Assembly (NCBI GenBank): GCA_934183305.1
Contig: CAKPSF010000003.1
Coordinates: 1-64,000 of the forward strand
DNA from: an uncultured Clostridia bacterium
Lineage (GTDB): Bacteria; Bacillota; Clostridia; TANB77; CAG-508
Reading direction: 5' to 3'
Length of the DNA stretch: 64,000 bases
Position numbers and translations under genes: made by a program. Below the pieces are notes generated by a model. The model did no database searches. It was not told the origin of the DNA and saw nothing but the letters and a program-made list of their open reading frames with translations. Positions 52,063 through 61,362 of the stretch are shown in pieces. How positions within the stretch are numbered: position 1 is the first letter of the stretch; each line of letters begins with the position of its first letter.

Positions 52063-52087
52063 TTTTTATTACTCCTCACATATTAAT

Positions 52088-53470
52088 CTACATTTTAGCT
52101 TCTACAATCATTCCATTTGGTGTATCTTTAACAGTATACCCTAAAGCAAATAATTTATCTCTTAATTCATCAGATTTGCTCCAATTTTTATCGTTTCTTG
52201 CTTGTTCTCTTTCTTTAATAATTTTATTTATATTTTCTGGTAAATCTATTTTTTCCTCTTTGTCTATATTTAAGCCCAAAACCTCATCAAACTTTTTAAG
52301 TAGTTTCGCAAATTCAGGAGATTTTTCTTCTTGTTTTATAACTTCCCATACTACACTTAACGCTTGTGGCATATTCAAGTCATCATTTATTGCTTCTAAA
52401 AAGTCGCTTTCAAATTTTTCTATTTTTTCTTTTTCAATTATACTTGTTCCATTTAAATGACGTTTATAGCCTTCTCTTAGTCTATTTAATGCTACCTTAG
52501 CAGCATCCATAGCTTCAAATGTAAAGTTTATAGGTTTTTTATAATGTGAAGAAAAATTAAACATTCTATATACATCTGGTGAATATCCTTTTTTCTCTAA
52601 ATCTTCTAAGGTATATAAATTGTTTAAGCTCTTAGACATTTTTCCACCATTAACTTGAAGAAATTCCACATGCATCCAATAATTTGCAGGAATTTTCCCA
52701 CAATATCCTTTAGCTTGTGCTATTTCATTTTCATGATGTACTGGAATATGGTCCATTCCTCCTGTGTGAATGTCAAAAACTTCTCCCAAGTATTTTTCAG
52801 ACATTGCACTACATTCTAGATGCCATCCTGGATAGCATTTTCCCCAGAAAGTATCCCATTGCATTAAATGCTCTTTAGGAGCTTTTATCCACAACGCGAA
52901 GTCTGTTGGATTTTTCTTTTCAGTATCAAATTCAACCCTTGCTCCCGCTTTTTGCTCTTCTATATTTCTGTTTGATAAAACTCCATATTTATCTAATTTA
53001 GACGTATCAAAATATATTGTGTCTTTAGTTTCATATGTATACCCATTTGCAATTATCTGTTTTAAATAATCTTCCATTACTTGAATATGTTCAGTTGCTC
53101 TACATACAATTTCAGGCATATCTATGCCTAATTTTTTCATATCACCCAAAAAAGCATTCATATAAAATTCTGCTATTTCAAATGGACTTTTATGTTCTCT
53201 TCTTGAAGCTTTAAGCATTTTGTCTTCGCCTTCATCAGCATCTGAAACTAAATGTCCAACATCGGTTATGTTCATAGCATGTTTTAGTGTATATCCATTA
53301 TATTTTAATACTCTTCTTAAGTTATCCATAAAAAGATAAGCTCTAAGGTTTCCTATATGGGCAAAATAATATACTGTAGGTCCACAAGTATAAATTCTAA
53401 CCTCTTTACTATCTATAGGTATAAAATCTTCTTTTTTTCTTGTAAGTGTATTATATATTTTTAAGCCCAT
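52088..53470 (-). CDS. cysS: Cysteinyl-tRNA synthetase
   Basis: The product is 460 residues from ATG after AAAGGAGG. The class I HIGH-type motif is TCGPTVYYFAHIGNLRAYL (about 28-46, read HIGN), zinc ligands include the Cys in that region, a WHLECSAM Cys and HHENEIAQ, and the second class I signature KMSKS lies near 266. The anticodon-binding C-terminus is complete. It charges tRNA-Cys. It is in the PBP1A to lysS operon, 18 bases downstream of the PBP1A gene. Confidence 0.97.
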   Translation of the reverse strand: MGLKIYNTLTRKKEDFIPIDSKEVRIYTCGPTVYYFAHIGNLRAYLFMDNLRRVLKYNGYTLKHAMNITDVGHLVSDADEGEDKMLKASRREHKSPFEIAEFYMNAFLGDMKKLGIDMPEIVCRATEHIQVMEDYLKQIIANGYTYETKDTIYFDTSKLDKYGVLSNRNIEEQKAGARVEFDTEKKNPTDFALWIKAPKEHLMQWDTFWGKCYPGWHLECSAMSEKYLGEVFDIHTGGMDHIPVHHENEIAQAKGYCGKIPANYWMHVEFLQVNGGKMSKSLNNLYTLEDLEKKGYSPDVYRMFNFSSHYKKPINFTFEAMDAAKVALNRLREGYKRHLNGTSIIEKEKIEKFESDFLEAINDDLNMPQALSVVWEVIKQEEKSPEFAKLLKKFDEVLGLNIDKEEKIDLPENINKIIKEREQARNDKNWSKSDELRDKLFALGYTVKDTPNGMIVEAKM

Positions 53471-53488
53471 ACATTTTCCTCCTTTAAA

Positions 53489-56107
53489 CTATTGATTAGT
53501 CGTTGTATTTTCAACCGTATTTGATGGTGTAGGAGTTGGTGAAGGCGGAGTTTCAGCTTCTACCTTCACTGTCCTTGTAACCTTTGTAACATTTCCTGCA
53601 CTATCATTTACAGTATATGTAATAGTATATGTTCCAGCAACTGCAGTATTTACAGTTCCTGTTATAATAATTTTTGATGTTAAATCTCCATCTTTATCAT
53701 CTGTTGCTTTAGCGCCAAGTTCTGTATACTTTCCACCAACTTTTAATGTTATAGTTGCACTTCCATTTAATGTTATAACTGGTGGATTATTTTTTTCTTT
53801 GCAATTATCACAAGTTTCCTCTGGTAGCATATATTTTGCATCTCCAGCTTTTTGCCAGTTTGTATTATCTGTTGACCTTGTTATAAATATTTTAGTTTCT
53901 TTATTTTCGCAGTTTGGCCCAGCAACTTTTCCTGTTTCTTTACATATTTCAGCTTGAACATGGCAAGTACAAGTCTTAGTTGGTACTGTTCCTTTTACAA
54001 AATATTCAGAATACACTCTGCTTCCTCTTGGATCATTCTTGCAAGCATCAGTTGCAAGTAATCCTGAATCTTTACAAACATTTGCTGTAACTAATCCATC
54101 TGGTTTTTCAAAAGATTTTCCTTTCAAATCCTTATGTATAGCTGTCATAACGTTCTTCCAAATTGTATTGGCATTAGACGTTGCACCAGCCGGTATAGCT
54201 GTTGGCGTATCATATCCATACCAAGTTGCTGCTGTATAATATGGCGTAAATCCGCAAAGCCATTTATCTTTTTTAGAGTTTGTTGTACCAGTTTTTGCTG
54301 CTGTTTCCATTCCAGATATCTTACAAGCTGACGCAGTTCCTCCTGTTTTAGTTGGTTCAGTTAATAACTGTTTAAGTATATATGCATTTTCTACTGAAAA
54401 TACTCTGGTTTTTGGTTGATCAGCTTCTAAAACTGTATTTCCATTTTCATCAACCACTTTTGTATAGAATGTAGGAGTTATGTATTCTCCATCATTTGCA
54501 ATAGCAGCATATGCTCCAGCCATTTGCAATGGCGAAATTCCTTCACTTATTCCTCCTAAAGCTAATGGTAAACTATTATCTTTATCTGAGTCTATTGAAG
54601 TTACTCCTAACCTTTTCAAATATTCAATTGACTTAGCAGGTGTTAAATCTTCTAATACTTGAATAGCAATTGTATTTTGAGAAATTCTAACCGCTTGCCT
54701 CATATTTGATAATCCTTTAAATCCTGAATATGAATTTTTAGGTGTCCAAGTTCCATATTTTAATGGAACATCATCATATACAGATGCAGCATTTATTATT
54801 CCTTCTTGTAATGCAGGTCCATATACTGCTATAGGTTTTATAGAAGATCCCGGTTGACGTTTTGCTTGATTTACTCTGTTAAGTTTACCAGCTTCTTTTT
54901 CTCCCAATACGCCAACTGCCCCAACAACATATCCATTAGATTGATCAATAACTACCGTTGCAGACTGAGCAGCTTCTTTAACTTTTTGCAACTCTCCATC
55001 TACTTTTTTCTCAACAGTAGTTTTAACTTGATATTTTGATTTTGAATATTCATCCTCTAATTTTTCTTGAATTGAAGCGACTTCTGTTGAATAAATCTTC
55101 AATCCACTACTATATAAATATGTTTCAGCATATTCAGCATTCATGCCCTTTTCTGTTACTAATTGGTTTATAACTTGTTTAATTAATGCTTCTGTATGTG
55201 AAGAATATGAAGCTTTATCTATAATAGTTCCCTTTTTAAAGTTTAATCCTTTATCGACTTCTTCAATTGCACTATTATATTCGTCTTTACTTATTTTTCC
55301 TTGATCAACCATTTGTTTTAAAACAGTTTTTGTTCTTTTGTTAATTTTGTCTGTTTTAGGTTCATCAACAAATGGATTATATCCGTTAGGTGAGTGAGTT
55401 ACTCCTGCAATAAACGCACTCTCAGCTAAGCTTAATTCTGTTGGTGTTTTGCTAAAATAATATTCAGATGCCATTCCAACGCCATTTACGTTTCCACCTA
55501 AATAAATTATATTCATATATAGCTCTAATATTTGATCTTTAGATAGTATTTGCTCAACTTGATATGCTCTAATCATTTCTTTAACTTTTCTTATTGCACC
55601 TTTTACTCCTGAATCATCTTTTTCTTTTGTTATATTTTTAACTAATTGTTGTGTTAAAGTACTTCCACCTCCAACAGATGATTCTCCTTTATGAAATATA
55701 AATGAAATGATAGCATACCCAGTTCTTGATATATCTACTCCATTGTGGCTATAAAACCTTTTATCTTCAATTGCCACAAATGCTTTAGGTAAATATTCTC
55801 CCATTTCGCTCTTGCTAAGTATTTTTCTGTTCTCTTTTCCACTTAGCACAGCTAAAACATTACCCTCTGAATCAACAACGGTACTATTTGAATAATCAAT
55901 TATTAAATCTTTTTTAGTTATTGCATATTTGCCTGCCATACCAAAAATAAGTCCAGCTCCAATTCCAGCAAGAACAATAATCAATACAATAATTGCTATT
56001 ACTATTTTTTTCCATACTTTTTTCTTTTTAGTATTATTTTTATTATTTACTTTTTTTGTATTTTTTTCTTTTTTAGTATCATCTTTGGAATTTACAGTTT
56101 TTTTCAT
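53489..56107 (-). CDS. Class A penicillin-binding protein (PBP1A) with C-terminal DUF5011 domain
   Basis: The product is 872 residues from ATG with AAAGGAATAGG upstream. A lysine-rich cytoplasmic start and one transmembrane helix (about 35-60) are followed by the GT51 glycosyltransferase (EDKRFYSHNGVDI near 113, then GGSTLTQQLVKN) and the transpeptidase with S in GSSIKP (about 425) and KTGTTN near 600. After about 690 comes a cysteine-containing linker and a DUF5011 Ig-like domain (TITLKVGGKYTELGAKATDD). It polymerises and cross-links peptidoglycan. Confidence 0.95.
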   Translation of the reverse strand: MKKTVNSKDDTKKEKNTKKVNNKNNTKKKKVWKKIVIAIIVLIIVLAGIGAGLIFGMAGKYAITKKDLIIDYSNSTVVDSEGNVLAVLSGKENRKILSKSEMGEYLPKAFVAIEDKRFYSHNGVDISRTGYAIISFIFHKGESSVGGGSTLTQQLVKNITKEKDDSGVKGAIRKVKEMIRAYQVEQILSKDQILELYMNIIYLGGNVNGVGMASEYYFSKTPTELSLAESAFIAGVTHSPNGYNPFVDEPKTDKINKRTKTVLKQMVDQGKISKDEYNSAIEEVDKGLNFKKGTIIDKASYSSHTEALIKQVINQLVTEKGMNAEYAETYLYSSGLKIYSTEVASIQEKLEDEYSKSKYQVKTTVEKKVDGELQKVKEAAQSATVVIDQSNGYVVGAVGVLGEKEAGKLNRVNQAKRQPGSSIKPIAVYGPALQEGIINAASVYDDVPLKYGTWTPKNSYSGFKGLSNMRQAVRISQNTIAIQVLEDLTPAKSIEYLKRLGVTSIDSDKDNSLPLALGGISEGISPLQMAGAYAAIANDGEYITPTFYTKVVDENGNTVLEADQPKTRVFSVENAYILKQLLTEPTKTGGTASACKISGMETAAKTGTTNSKKDKWLCGFTPYYTAATWYGYDTPTAIPAGATSNANTIWKNVMTAIHKDLKGKSFEKPDGLVTANVCKDSGLLATDACKNDPRGSRVYSEYFVKGTVPTKTCTCHVQAEICKETGKVAGPNCENKETKIFITRSTDNTNWQKAGDAKYMLPEETCDNCKEKNNPPVITLNGSATITLKVGGKYTELGAKATDDKDGDLTSKIIITGTVNTAVAGTYTITYTVNDSAGNVTKVTRTVKVEAETPPSPTPTPSNTVENTTTNQ

Positions 56108-56281
56108 ATTTACTACCTATTCCTTTCCTGTTTATACTTTAGTATAATTTTTGCGCACAATACGCATTACTATTATATTATAAAAACTTAAAAAGATAAA
56201 GGGTTTTGCTAAAAAAATTCACATATAAATAAAAAAAATGCATACATTTTTACTAATAATAAATTAGAAAGAAGTGAGCTT

Positions 56282-56824
56282 ATGTTTATATACAATTTTA
56301 AGGTAAATGGAAATGGGATTTTTAGAATAGTTGTAGTATTAATTATAATTATTGCATTACTGGTTATGGCACTTTCAATGTATAATTTTTTTAAAAAAGG
56401 AAAAGTTATCGTAAATGATGATTTGCCAACTAATTCAATAGCAAATATCCAATCAAATCAATACACAAATATACTAAGAGAGGTTTATGAAGACATAGAC
56501 ACTTATATAGGTCAATCAATTAATTTTACTGGATATGTTTATAAACAATATGATTTAAAAGACACAGAATTTGTTTTAGCAAGAGATATGTTAATAAATT
56601 CAGATTCACAAACTGTAGTAGTTGGCTTCCTTTGTTCCTACGATAAAGCACAGAACTTTAAAGAAGGAACTTGGGTAAATGTTACTGGTAAAATTGTAAA
56701 AGGCTATTACCACAATGAAATCCCAGTAATTGATATAACCAAAATAGAAGAAACAAAAAAACCAGAAGATTGCTATGTGTATCCTCCAGCAGATACTTAT
56801 ATTCAAACTTCAACAATCCTTTAA
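56282..56824 (+). CDS. DUF1980/TIGR03943-like OB-fold protein
   Basis: The product is 180 residues from ATG after AAGAAGTGAG. An N-terminal membrane anchor (about 14-36) is followed by an OB-fold resembling the C-terminal part of the TIGR03943 putative permease subunit: INFTGYVYKQYDLKDTEFVL, VVVGFLCSYDKAQNFKEGTW and VNVTGKIVKGYYHNEIPVID, ending YVYPPADT. The N-terminal half of a full-length protein is missing by design in this short form. It is divergent from the PBP1A operon and ends in a bidirectional terminator. Confidence 0.75.
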   Translation: MFIYNFKVNGNGIFRIVVVLIIIIALLVMALSMYNFFKKGKVIVNDDLPTNSIANIQSNQYTNILREVYEDIDTYIGQSINFTGYVYKQYDLKDTEFVLARDMLINSDSQTVVVGFLCSYDKAQNFKEGTWVNVTGKIVKGYYHNEIPVIDITKIEETKKPEDCYVYPPADTYIQTSTIL

Positions 56825-56845
56825 CTTTTCTAAACATACATAACC

Positions 56846-56879
56846 AATAAAAGAGCGATTTAAAAATCGCTCTTTTATT
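56846..56879. terminator. Bidirectional terminator
   Basis: AATAAAAGAGCGATTT (56846-56861) and AAATCGCTCTTTTATT (56864-56879) form a perfect 16-bp stem between the converging genes. The stop codon of the AI-2E-type gene overlaps it. Confidence 0.88.
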
Positions 56880-57975
56880 ATCTTCTATCCAAAATTGTTT
56901 TTACAACTCCATTATCTATCATAGTTTCAAATACGTTTTTCAGGATAATTAAAATTATCGGTCCAATAAACATTCCTATTACCCCAATTGTTTTAAAGCC
57001 CGTATACATTGCTATTAATGTGAAAATTGGATGTATTCCAATATGATTACTTACAATTTTAGGCTCTATGAGTTGCCTTACAACAATTGTTACAACATAC
57101 AAAACCAATACACCTATTGCCAACTTTATATCTCCGTTAAAGCCTGAAATAACCGCCCATGGCACCATTACAGTTCCTGAACCTAGTATTGGCAATGCAT
57201 CAACAAATCCGATTACTAATGCCATAATTAAAGGATATTTCACGTTCATACCAATTAAATTAAATATAAGCAATCCAGTAAGAACAATAACAAAGGATAT
57301 TAATATTAAAATAGCCTCTGCCTTTAGGTAATTTCCTAAAGAAGAACTTACTTTTCTTAATTTGTTTCCAATTTTTATTGTCCAATTTCTAGGCAAATGA
57401 TGCTCCATTTGATCTAAAATATACATCTTGTCTGCACACACAAAATAAGTTGCAAGTATTGTTATTCCAGTACATATTGCAATTTGAGGTAAGTGTTTAA
57501 CTGTATTTATTACATATGTTAAAAGATTTTGGGCAATATCTTTTCCTACTTCAATTAATTCATTTACAGTATTATTAGCTAAATCTTTAACCTGTTCTGG
57601 AATATTTAAAGAATCAAACTTAAAGCTATTTATTAATCCATTTATTTTAGAACTTATATTAGCAACATTATTATTAAGTCCTGTTAAAATATTTGTAGAC
57701 TCAGTTATTGCAACAGTAATCCCCCACGCCAGCAGCCCAATTATAATGCCAAATACAATAATTAAGGTTATAATTGCACTAGCTTTTCTAGTAAAATTAG
57801 TAATTTTCATCACCTTTCTTATTAATGGTTCAATAAGCAAACTTATAATAAATGCAATTAAAAAAGGAACATAATAAACAGAAAGTTTAAAAATTATGTA
57901 TATAGCTACTAAAGTTAATATAAATATTAATAATCTTTTTCCAACCTTTTTGTAGTAATTCATATCTGTAATCAC
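56878..57975 (-). CDS. AI-2E-family transporter (YtvI-like)
   Basis: The product is 365 residues. I prefer GTG 57975, five bases after GAGGTGA; an ATG at 57963 is possible, but its spacing is long. Eight membrane helices in the usual pattern (pairs near 15-60, 65-90, 150-180, 210-280, 300-350), with the family turn PLILALVIGFVDALPILGSGT and GHPIFTLIAMYTGF-like PIFTLIAMYTGFKTIGVIG near the end. These are permeases of unproven substrate and, in spore-formers, the family includes YtvI. The gene is alone here, terminating at 56846-56879. Confidence 0.9.
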   Translation of the reverse strand: MITDMNYYKKVGKRLLIFILTLVAIYIIFKLSVYYVPFLIAFIISLLIEPLIRKVMKITNFTRKASAIITLIIVFGIIIGLLAWGITVAITESTNILTGLNNNVANISSKINGLINSFKFDSLNIPEQVKDLANNTVNELIEVGKDIAQNLLTYVINTVKHLPQIAICTGITILATYFVCADKMYILDQMEHHLPRNWTIKIGNKLRKVSSSLGNYLKAEAILILISFVIVLTGLLIFNLIGMNVKYPLIMALVIGFVDALPILGSGTVMVPWAVISGFNGDIKLAIGVLVLYVVTIVVRQLIEPKIVSNHIGIHPIFTLIAMYTGFKTIGVIGMFIGPIILIILKNVFETMIDNGVVKTILDRR

Positions 57976-58043
57976 GCAAATCACCTCAGTTTATTTTATG
58001 TATAATAGATGATTTTTATTAGAAGAATTTAAATTATTTTACA

Positions 58044-58062
58044 GGCAGGTACAAAACCTGCC
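58044..58062 (-). terminator. Hairpin after the CBS-domain gene
   Basis: GGCAGGT (58044-58050) and ACCTGCC (58056-58062) form a 7-bp GC stem 24 bases after the CBS gene stop codon. The minus-strand tail is only weakly T-rich. Confidence 0.45.
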
Positions 58063-58085
58063 CATACAGTCATTATTTCTACAAA

Positions 58086-58520
58086 TTAAAATTTATTATT
58101 GTTGCAATCGCAAATATGTTCAAATGTTTTTCCTATACATTCACAATTAATATCTTGATGCTTTGCTAAATCTCCCAATGTTAATATTCCTACTAATTTT
58201 CCATTCTCTGTTACTGGTATTCTTCTTATTCCTGTTTGTCCCATATTCTTTGTAACAGTATCAATATCTTCATTACAATCGCAGCAAGTTGTTTTGCATG
58301 TCATTATATCACTTGCTTTAGTATTTTTATTATCTTTTCCGCAAGCAACACTTCTTAATATAATATCTCTATCTGTTAAAATTCCTACAACATTATTATT
58401 GCAATCACAAACAGGTATACATCCACATCCGTTTTCATGCATTAGTTTTGCAACATCACTTATATTAGTATCTGGTGTACAACTGCAAACATCCCCACAC
58501 ATACATTCTTTAACCTTCAT
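58086..58520 (-). CDS. Exceptionally cysteine-rich CBS-domain protein
   Basis: The product is 144 residues from ATG 58520, with AAAGGTGG seven bases upstream; the GTG four codons earlier is part of that spacing. Two CBS motifs are clear: SDVAKLMHENGCGCIPVCDC then GILTDRDIIL, and VTKNMGQTGIRRIPV then GILTLGDLA. Seventeen cysteines, mostly in CxC and CxxC-like pairs (CMCGDVCSC, CGCIPVCDC, MTCKTTCCDC, NCECIGK, HICDC), are unusual for a domain that normally binds adenine nucleotides. It may bind iron-sulfur clusters, zinc or another metal, or use disulfides. Confidence 0.88.
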   Translation of the reverse strand: MKVKECMCGDVCSCTPDTNISDVAKLMHENGCGCIPVCDCNNNVVGILTDRDIILRSVACGKDNKNTKASDIMTCKTTCCDCNEDIDTVTKNMGQTGIRRIPVTENGKLVGILTLGDLAKHQDINCECIGKTFEHICDCNNNKF

Positions 58521-58595
58521 AAAAAAATCCACCTTTCATAAAAAATATATATTTATTTTTTACAAAAAGAGGATTTTTATTCTTAATTTATTTAC

Positions 58596-59231
58596 TTAAT
58601 TTTCTAATTCTAAATCATTTTTAATTAAATGTGTAAATAGTGTTAAATATGATAAAGAAATCATAAATCCAGCAAGTACATCGCTTGCATAATGAACTCC
58701 TAAATAAATTCTACTTATTCCTATTGAAGCTATCAATATACTAAGAAAAGTACACAATGCAATTTTGGCATATTTATTTTTCACATATTTAAATACTAAA
58801 TATATTATTAATCCATAAAAAGCCATACTTGCCATTGAATGTCCAGATGGAAAACTAAAACCTGTTTCTTCAACTAGCCTATATCCAACAGGTCTATTTC
58901 TTCTAATTATATTTTTAAGTAAAAGATTAAAAATTGCAGTGACAATTAAATTAATACTAATATACATGGGTATTTTTTTGTTTTTTATAAATAAAAAACT
59001 TATAATACATATACTTATTAATGGTATACTACTTCCAAAGAAAGTTATAAATTTAAAAATATTATTTAAAGAATTACTTTTAAATGAAATTATAAAGTTA
59101 TATACTGTTGAATCAAAATTCATTATTTCATTATTTAAAACATCCTCTAACAAATCTAAAAATATTATCACACAAAATAGTGCTAATATCCATCTTTTAT
59201 TTTCCTTTAAAATACTTTTTATCTTTCCCAT
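58596..59231 (-). CDS. PAP2-family membrane phosphatase
   Basis: The product is 211 residues from ATG after AAGAAGGA. Six hydrophobic helices, with the three PAP2 motifs in order: KNIIRRNRPVGYRL (KXXXXXXRP, about 112), FSFPSGHSMASMA (PSGH, about 131) and SRIYLGVHYASDVLAG (SRxxxxxHxxxD, about 178). It dephosphorylates a lipid such as undecaprenyl pyrophosphate or phosphatidylglycerophosphate at the outer membrane face. It closes the rhamnose operon, preceded by VanZ. Confidence 0.93.
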   Translation of the reverse strand: MGKIKSILKENKRWILALFCVIIFLDLLEDVLNNEIMNFDSTVYNFIISFKSNSLNNIFKFITFFGSSIPLISICIISFLFIKNKKIPMYISINLIVTAIFNLLLKNIIRRNRPVGYRLVEETGFSFPSGHSMASMAFYGLIIYLVFKYVKNKYAKIALCTFLSILIASIGISRIYLGVHYASDVLAGFMISLSYLTLFTHLIKNDLELEN

Positions 59232-59247
59232 ATATTGTGTTCCTTCT

Positions 59248-59757
59248 TTATTTCTTTATCCAATTGTTAAATGCTTCAAATAATAGAATCAAGAAAATCA
59301 TTATAAAAATTCCAGTTAAAACTCCTGCTGAATCAATACACACATCTCGAATGCTTGGTCCTCTGCCTGGCACAAAACTTTGATGAAATTCATCTCCAGC
59401 AGCATATAAAACACCAATCAAAATACTCCATAGCAATTTGTACTTGTTTTTAATATCAAAAGTACACCAGAATCCCATAACAGAAAATCCAACTAAACAA
59501 TAAATACTAAAATGCGCTAATTTCCTAATTATTGGATGAAGTCTTTCTATGTAATGCATCCTAAGAGCTAAATCCATATTTTTTACTTTTGAAAACATGT
59601 CTACAATAAAATTTGTAACCTTTAAGCTCAAGTTACCAGACTTCTCTCCATCTTGTGCAGAAAAACAAAATATTAAATACAATGTTGCTAAAAGCATTAC
59701 TATAAATAATATTCTTTTAAATATTAAATTCTTTTTAATTTTAATAGGTTTTGACAT
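59248..59757 (-). CDS. VanZ-family membrane protein
   Basis: The product is 169 residues from ATG after AAGGAAG. Four helices (about 12-32, 78-98, 105-122, 140-165). The family pattern is IIRKLAHFSIYCLVGF, LLWSILIGVLYAAGDEFHQS and FVPGRGPSIRDVCIDSAGV, the latter two fully conserved. VanZ relatives confer low-level teicoplanin tolerance or envelope roles. In this operon it lies between rfbB and the PAP2 gene, so its role is probably tied to glycan or carrier-lipid traffic. Confidence 0.9.
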   Translation of the reverse strand: MSKPIKIKKNLIFKRILFIVMLLATLYLIFCFSAQDGEKSGNLSLKVTNFIVDMFSKVKNMDLALRMHYIERLHPIIRKLAHFSIYCLVGFSVMGFWCTFDIKNKYKLLWSILIGVLYAAGDEFHQSFVPGRGPSIRDVCIDSAGVLTGIFIMIFLILLFEAFNNWIKK

Positions 59758-59774
59758 TATAATTCTTCCTTAAA

Positions 59775-60743
59775 TTAATTTAGCCATTCTTTATGTTCTA
59801 AATACCAATCAATAGTTTTTATTATCCCATCTTCAAATTTAGTTTCAGGAATCCATCCTAATTCATTATGAATTTTCGTTGGGTCAATTGCATATCTAAA
59901 ATCATGACCTTTTCTATCTTCAACAAATTCTATTAAGTCTTCAGATTTGCCTAATCTATTTAGTATTAATTTAACTATATCGATATTTCTCTTCTCATTA
60001 TGTCCGCCAATATTATATCTTTCCCCAGCTTTACCATTGTGGAATACTAAATCTATTGCTTTACAATGATCTTCTACATATAGCCAATCTCTAATATTTT
60101 CGCCTGTTCCATATACAGGTAATTTTTCATTATTTAATGCTAACTTTATCATATGAGGAATTAATTTTTCATTATGTTGATAAGGTCCATAATTATTTGA
60201 GCAATTTGTAACTGTTACATTCATTTTAAATGTTTCATGATATGCTAAAGCAATTAAATCTGAGCTTGCTTTTGAAGCTGAATATGGGCTATTAGGTTTA
60301 ATAGGGCTAGTTTCTGTGAAATAACCTTCTTTGCCAAGTGTTCCATATACTTCATCAGTTGATATATGCACAAATTTATTTGAACTACCTTCTCCCCAAA
60401 TTTGTTTTGCTGTTTCCAATAAAATATGTGTTCCAATTACATTTGTTTGTGTAAATACAAATGGTGTTTTTATACTATTATCAACATGGCTTTCTGCTGC
60501 AAAATGTATTACTCCATCTATATCATATTCTTTAAATATATCCTTCATTTTTTCGAAATCACAAATATCAGCTTGTACAAATGTAATTTTATCCATTACA
60601 TTTTTTAGATTTTCTATATTTCCTGCATATGTTAATTTATCTACAACAACAATATTATAATTTGGGTATTTATTTACAAAATACTCTGCAAAATTTGCCC
60701 CAATAAATCCTGCTGCCCCTGTTACTAAAATATTCTTACTCAT
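59775..60743 (-). CDS. rfbB: dTDP-glucose 4,6-dehydratase
   Basis: The product is 322 residues from ATG after TAGGGAG. The Rossmann loop is VTGAAGFIGANFAEYF (GxxGxxG), the active site is HISTDEVYGTLG with the SDR YSASKASSDLIALAYHETF (YxxxK), and NVTVTNCSNNYGPYQHNEKL is diagnostic for RfbB. It converts dTDP-glucose to the 4-keto-6-deoxy sugar. It is the fourth of the four rhamnose genes in this operon (order rfbD, rfbA, rfbC, rfbB). Confidence 0.96.
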   Translation of the reverse strand: MSKNILVTGAAGFIGANFAEYFVNKYPNYNIVVVDKLTYAGNIENLKNVMDKITFVQADICDFEKMKDIFKEYDIDGVIHFAAESHVDNSIKTPFVFTQTNVIGTHILLETAKQIWGEGSSNKFVHISTDEVYGTLGKEGYFTETSPIKPNSPYSASKASSDLIALAYHETFKMNVTVTNCSNNYGPYQHNEKLIPHMIKLALNNEKLPVYGTGENIRDWLYVEDHCKAIDLVFHNGKAGERYNIGGHNEKRNIDIVKLILNRLGKSEDLIEFVEDRKGHDFRYAIDPTKIHNELGWIPETKFEDGIIKTIDWYLEHKEWLN

Positions 60744-60768
60744 TTTATTTCTCCCTAATACCTATTAA

Positions 60769-61347
60769 TTATAAATTTTTAAACAAATCTGTTTTTCTTA
60801 ATTCTTGCAATGTTGGCCATTTAGCATCTTTGTCAGATGTTAGTAATTCATTAACTTTCATATCTCCAAAAGGCCACTCTATATTTATCTCCTTATCATT
60901 CCATGCAAGACCGCCTTCAGCCTCATGATTATATATATCATCACATTTATATGTAAATTCTGCTTCATCTGATAAAACCAAAAATCCATGTGCAAATCCT
61001 TTAGGAATCATAAACATTTTTTTATTTTCTTCTGAAAGTATAACACCTTCCCATTTTCCATATGTTTCACTTGATGGTCTTAAATCAACTGCAACATCAA
61101 ACACTTCACCTTTTATACATCTAACAAGTTTTGCTTGAGTGTTTTCCTTCTGAAAATGTAAACCTCTTAATACTCCCCTTCTTGATTTTGATTGATTATC
61201 TTGAACAAAATCATAATCAAGACCTATTTCTTCAAAATCTTTTTTACTATATGTTTCCATAAAGTATCCTCTATTATCTCCAAAAACAGTTGGTTCAATA
61301 ATATACACTCCATCAATTGATGTACCTATTTTTTTAAATTTCCCCAT
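60769..61347 (-). CDS. rfbC: dTDP-4-dehydrorhamnose 3,5-epimerase
   Basis: The product is 192 residues from ATG after TTAGGAG. Cupin motifs: FGDNRGYFMETYSKKDFEEI, VQDNQSKSRRGVLRGLHFQ (catalytic His), then VDLRPSSETYGKWEGVILSE and MFMIPKGFAHGFLVLSDEAE with the second His and Tyr. It epimerises the 4-keto-6-deoxy-glucose derivative at C3 and C5. It is between rfbA and rfbB in the operon. Confidence 0.96.
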   Translation of the reverse strand: MGKFKKIGTSIDGVYIIEPTVFGDNRGYFMETYSKKDFEEIGLDYDFVQDNQSKSRRGVLRGLHFQKENTQAKLVRCIKGEVFDVAVDLRPSSETYGKWEGVILSEENKKMFMIPKGFAHGFLVLSDEAEFTYKCDDIYNHEAEGGLAWNDKEINIEWPFGDMKVNELLTSDKDAKWPTLQELRKTDLFKNL

Positions 61348-61362
61348 TTTTATCTCCTAAAA

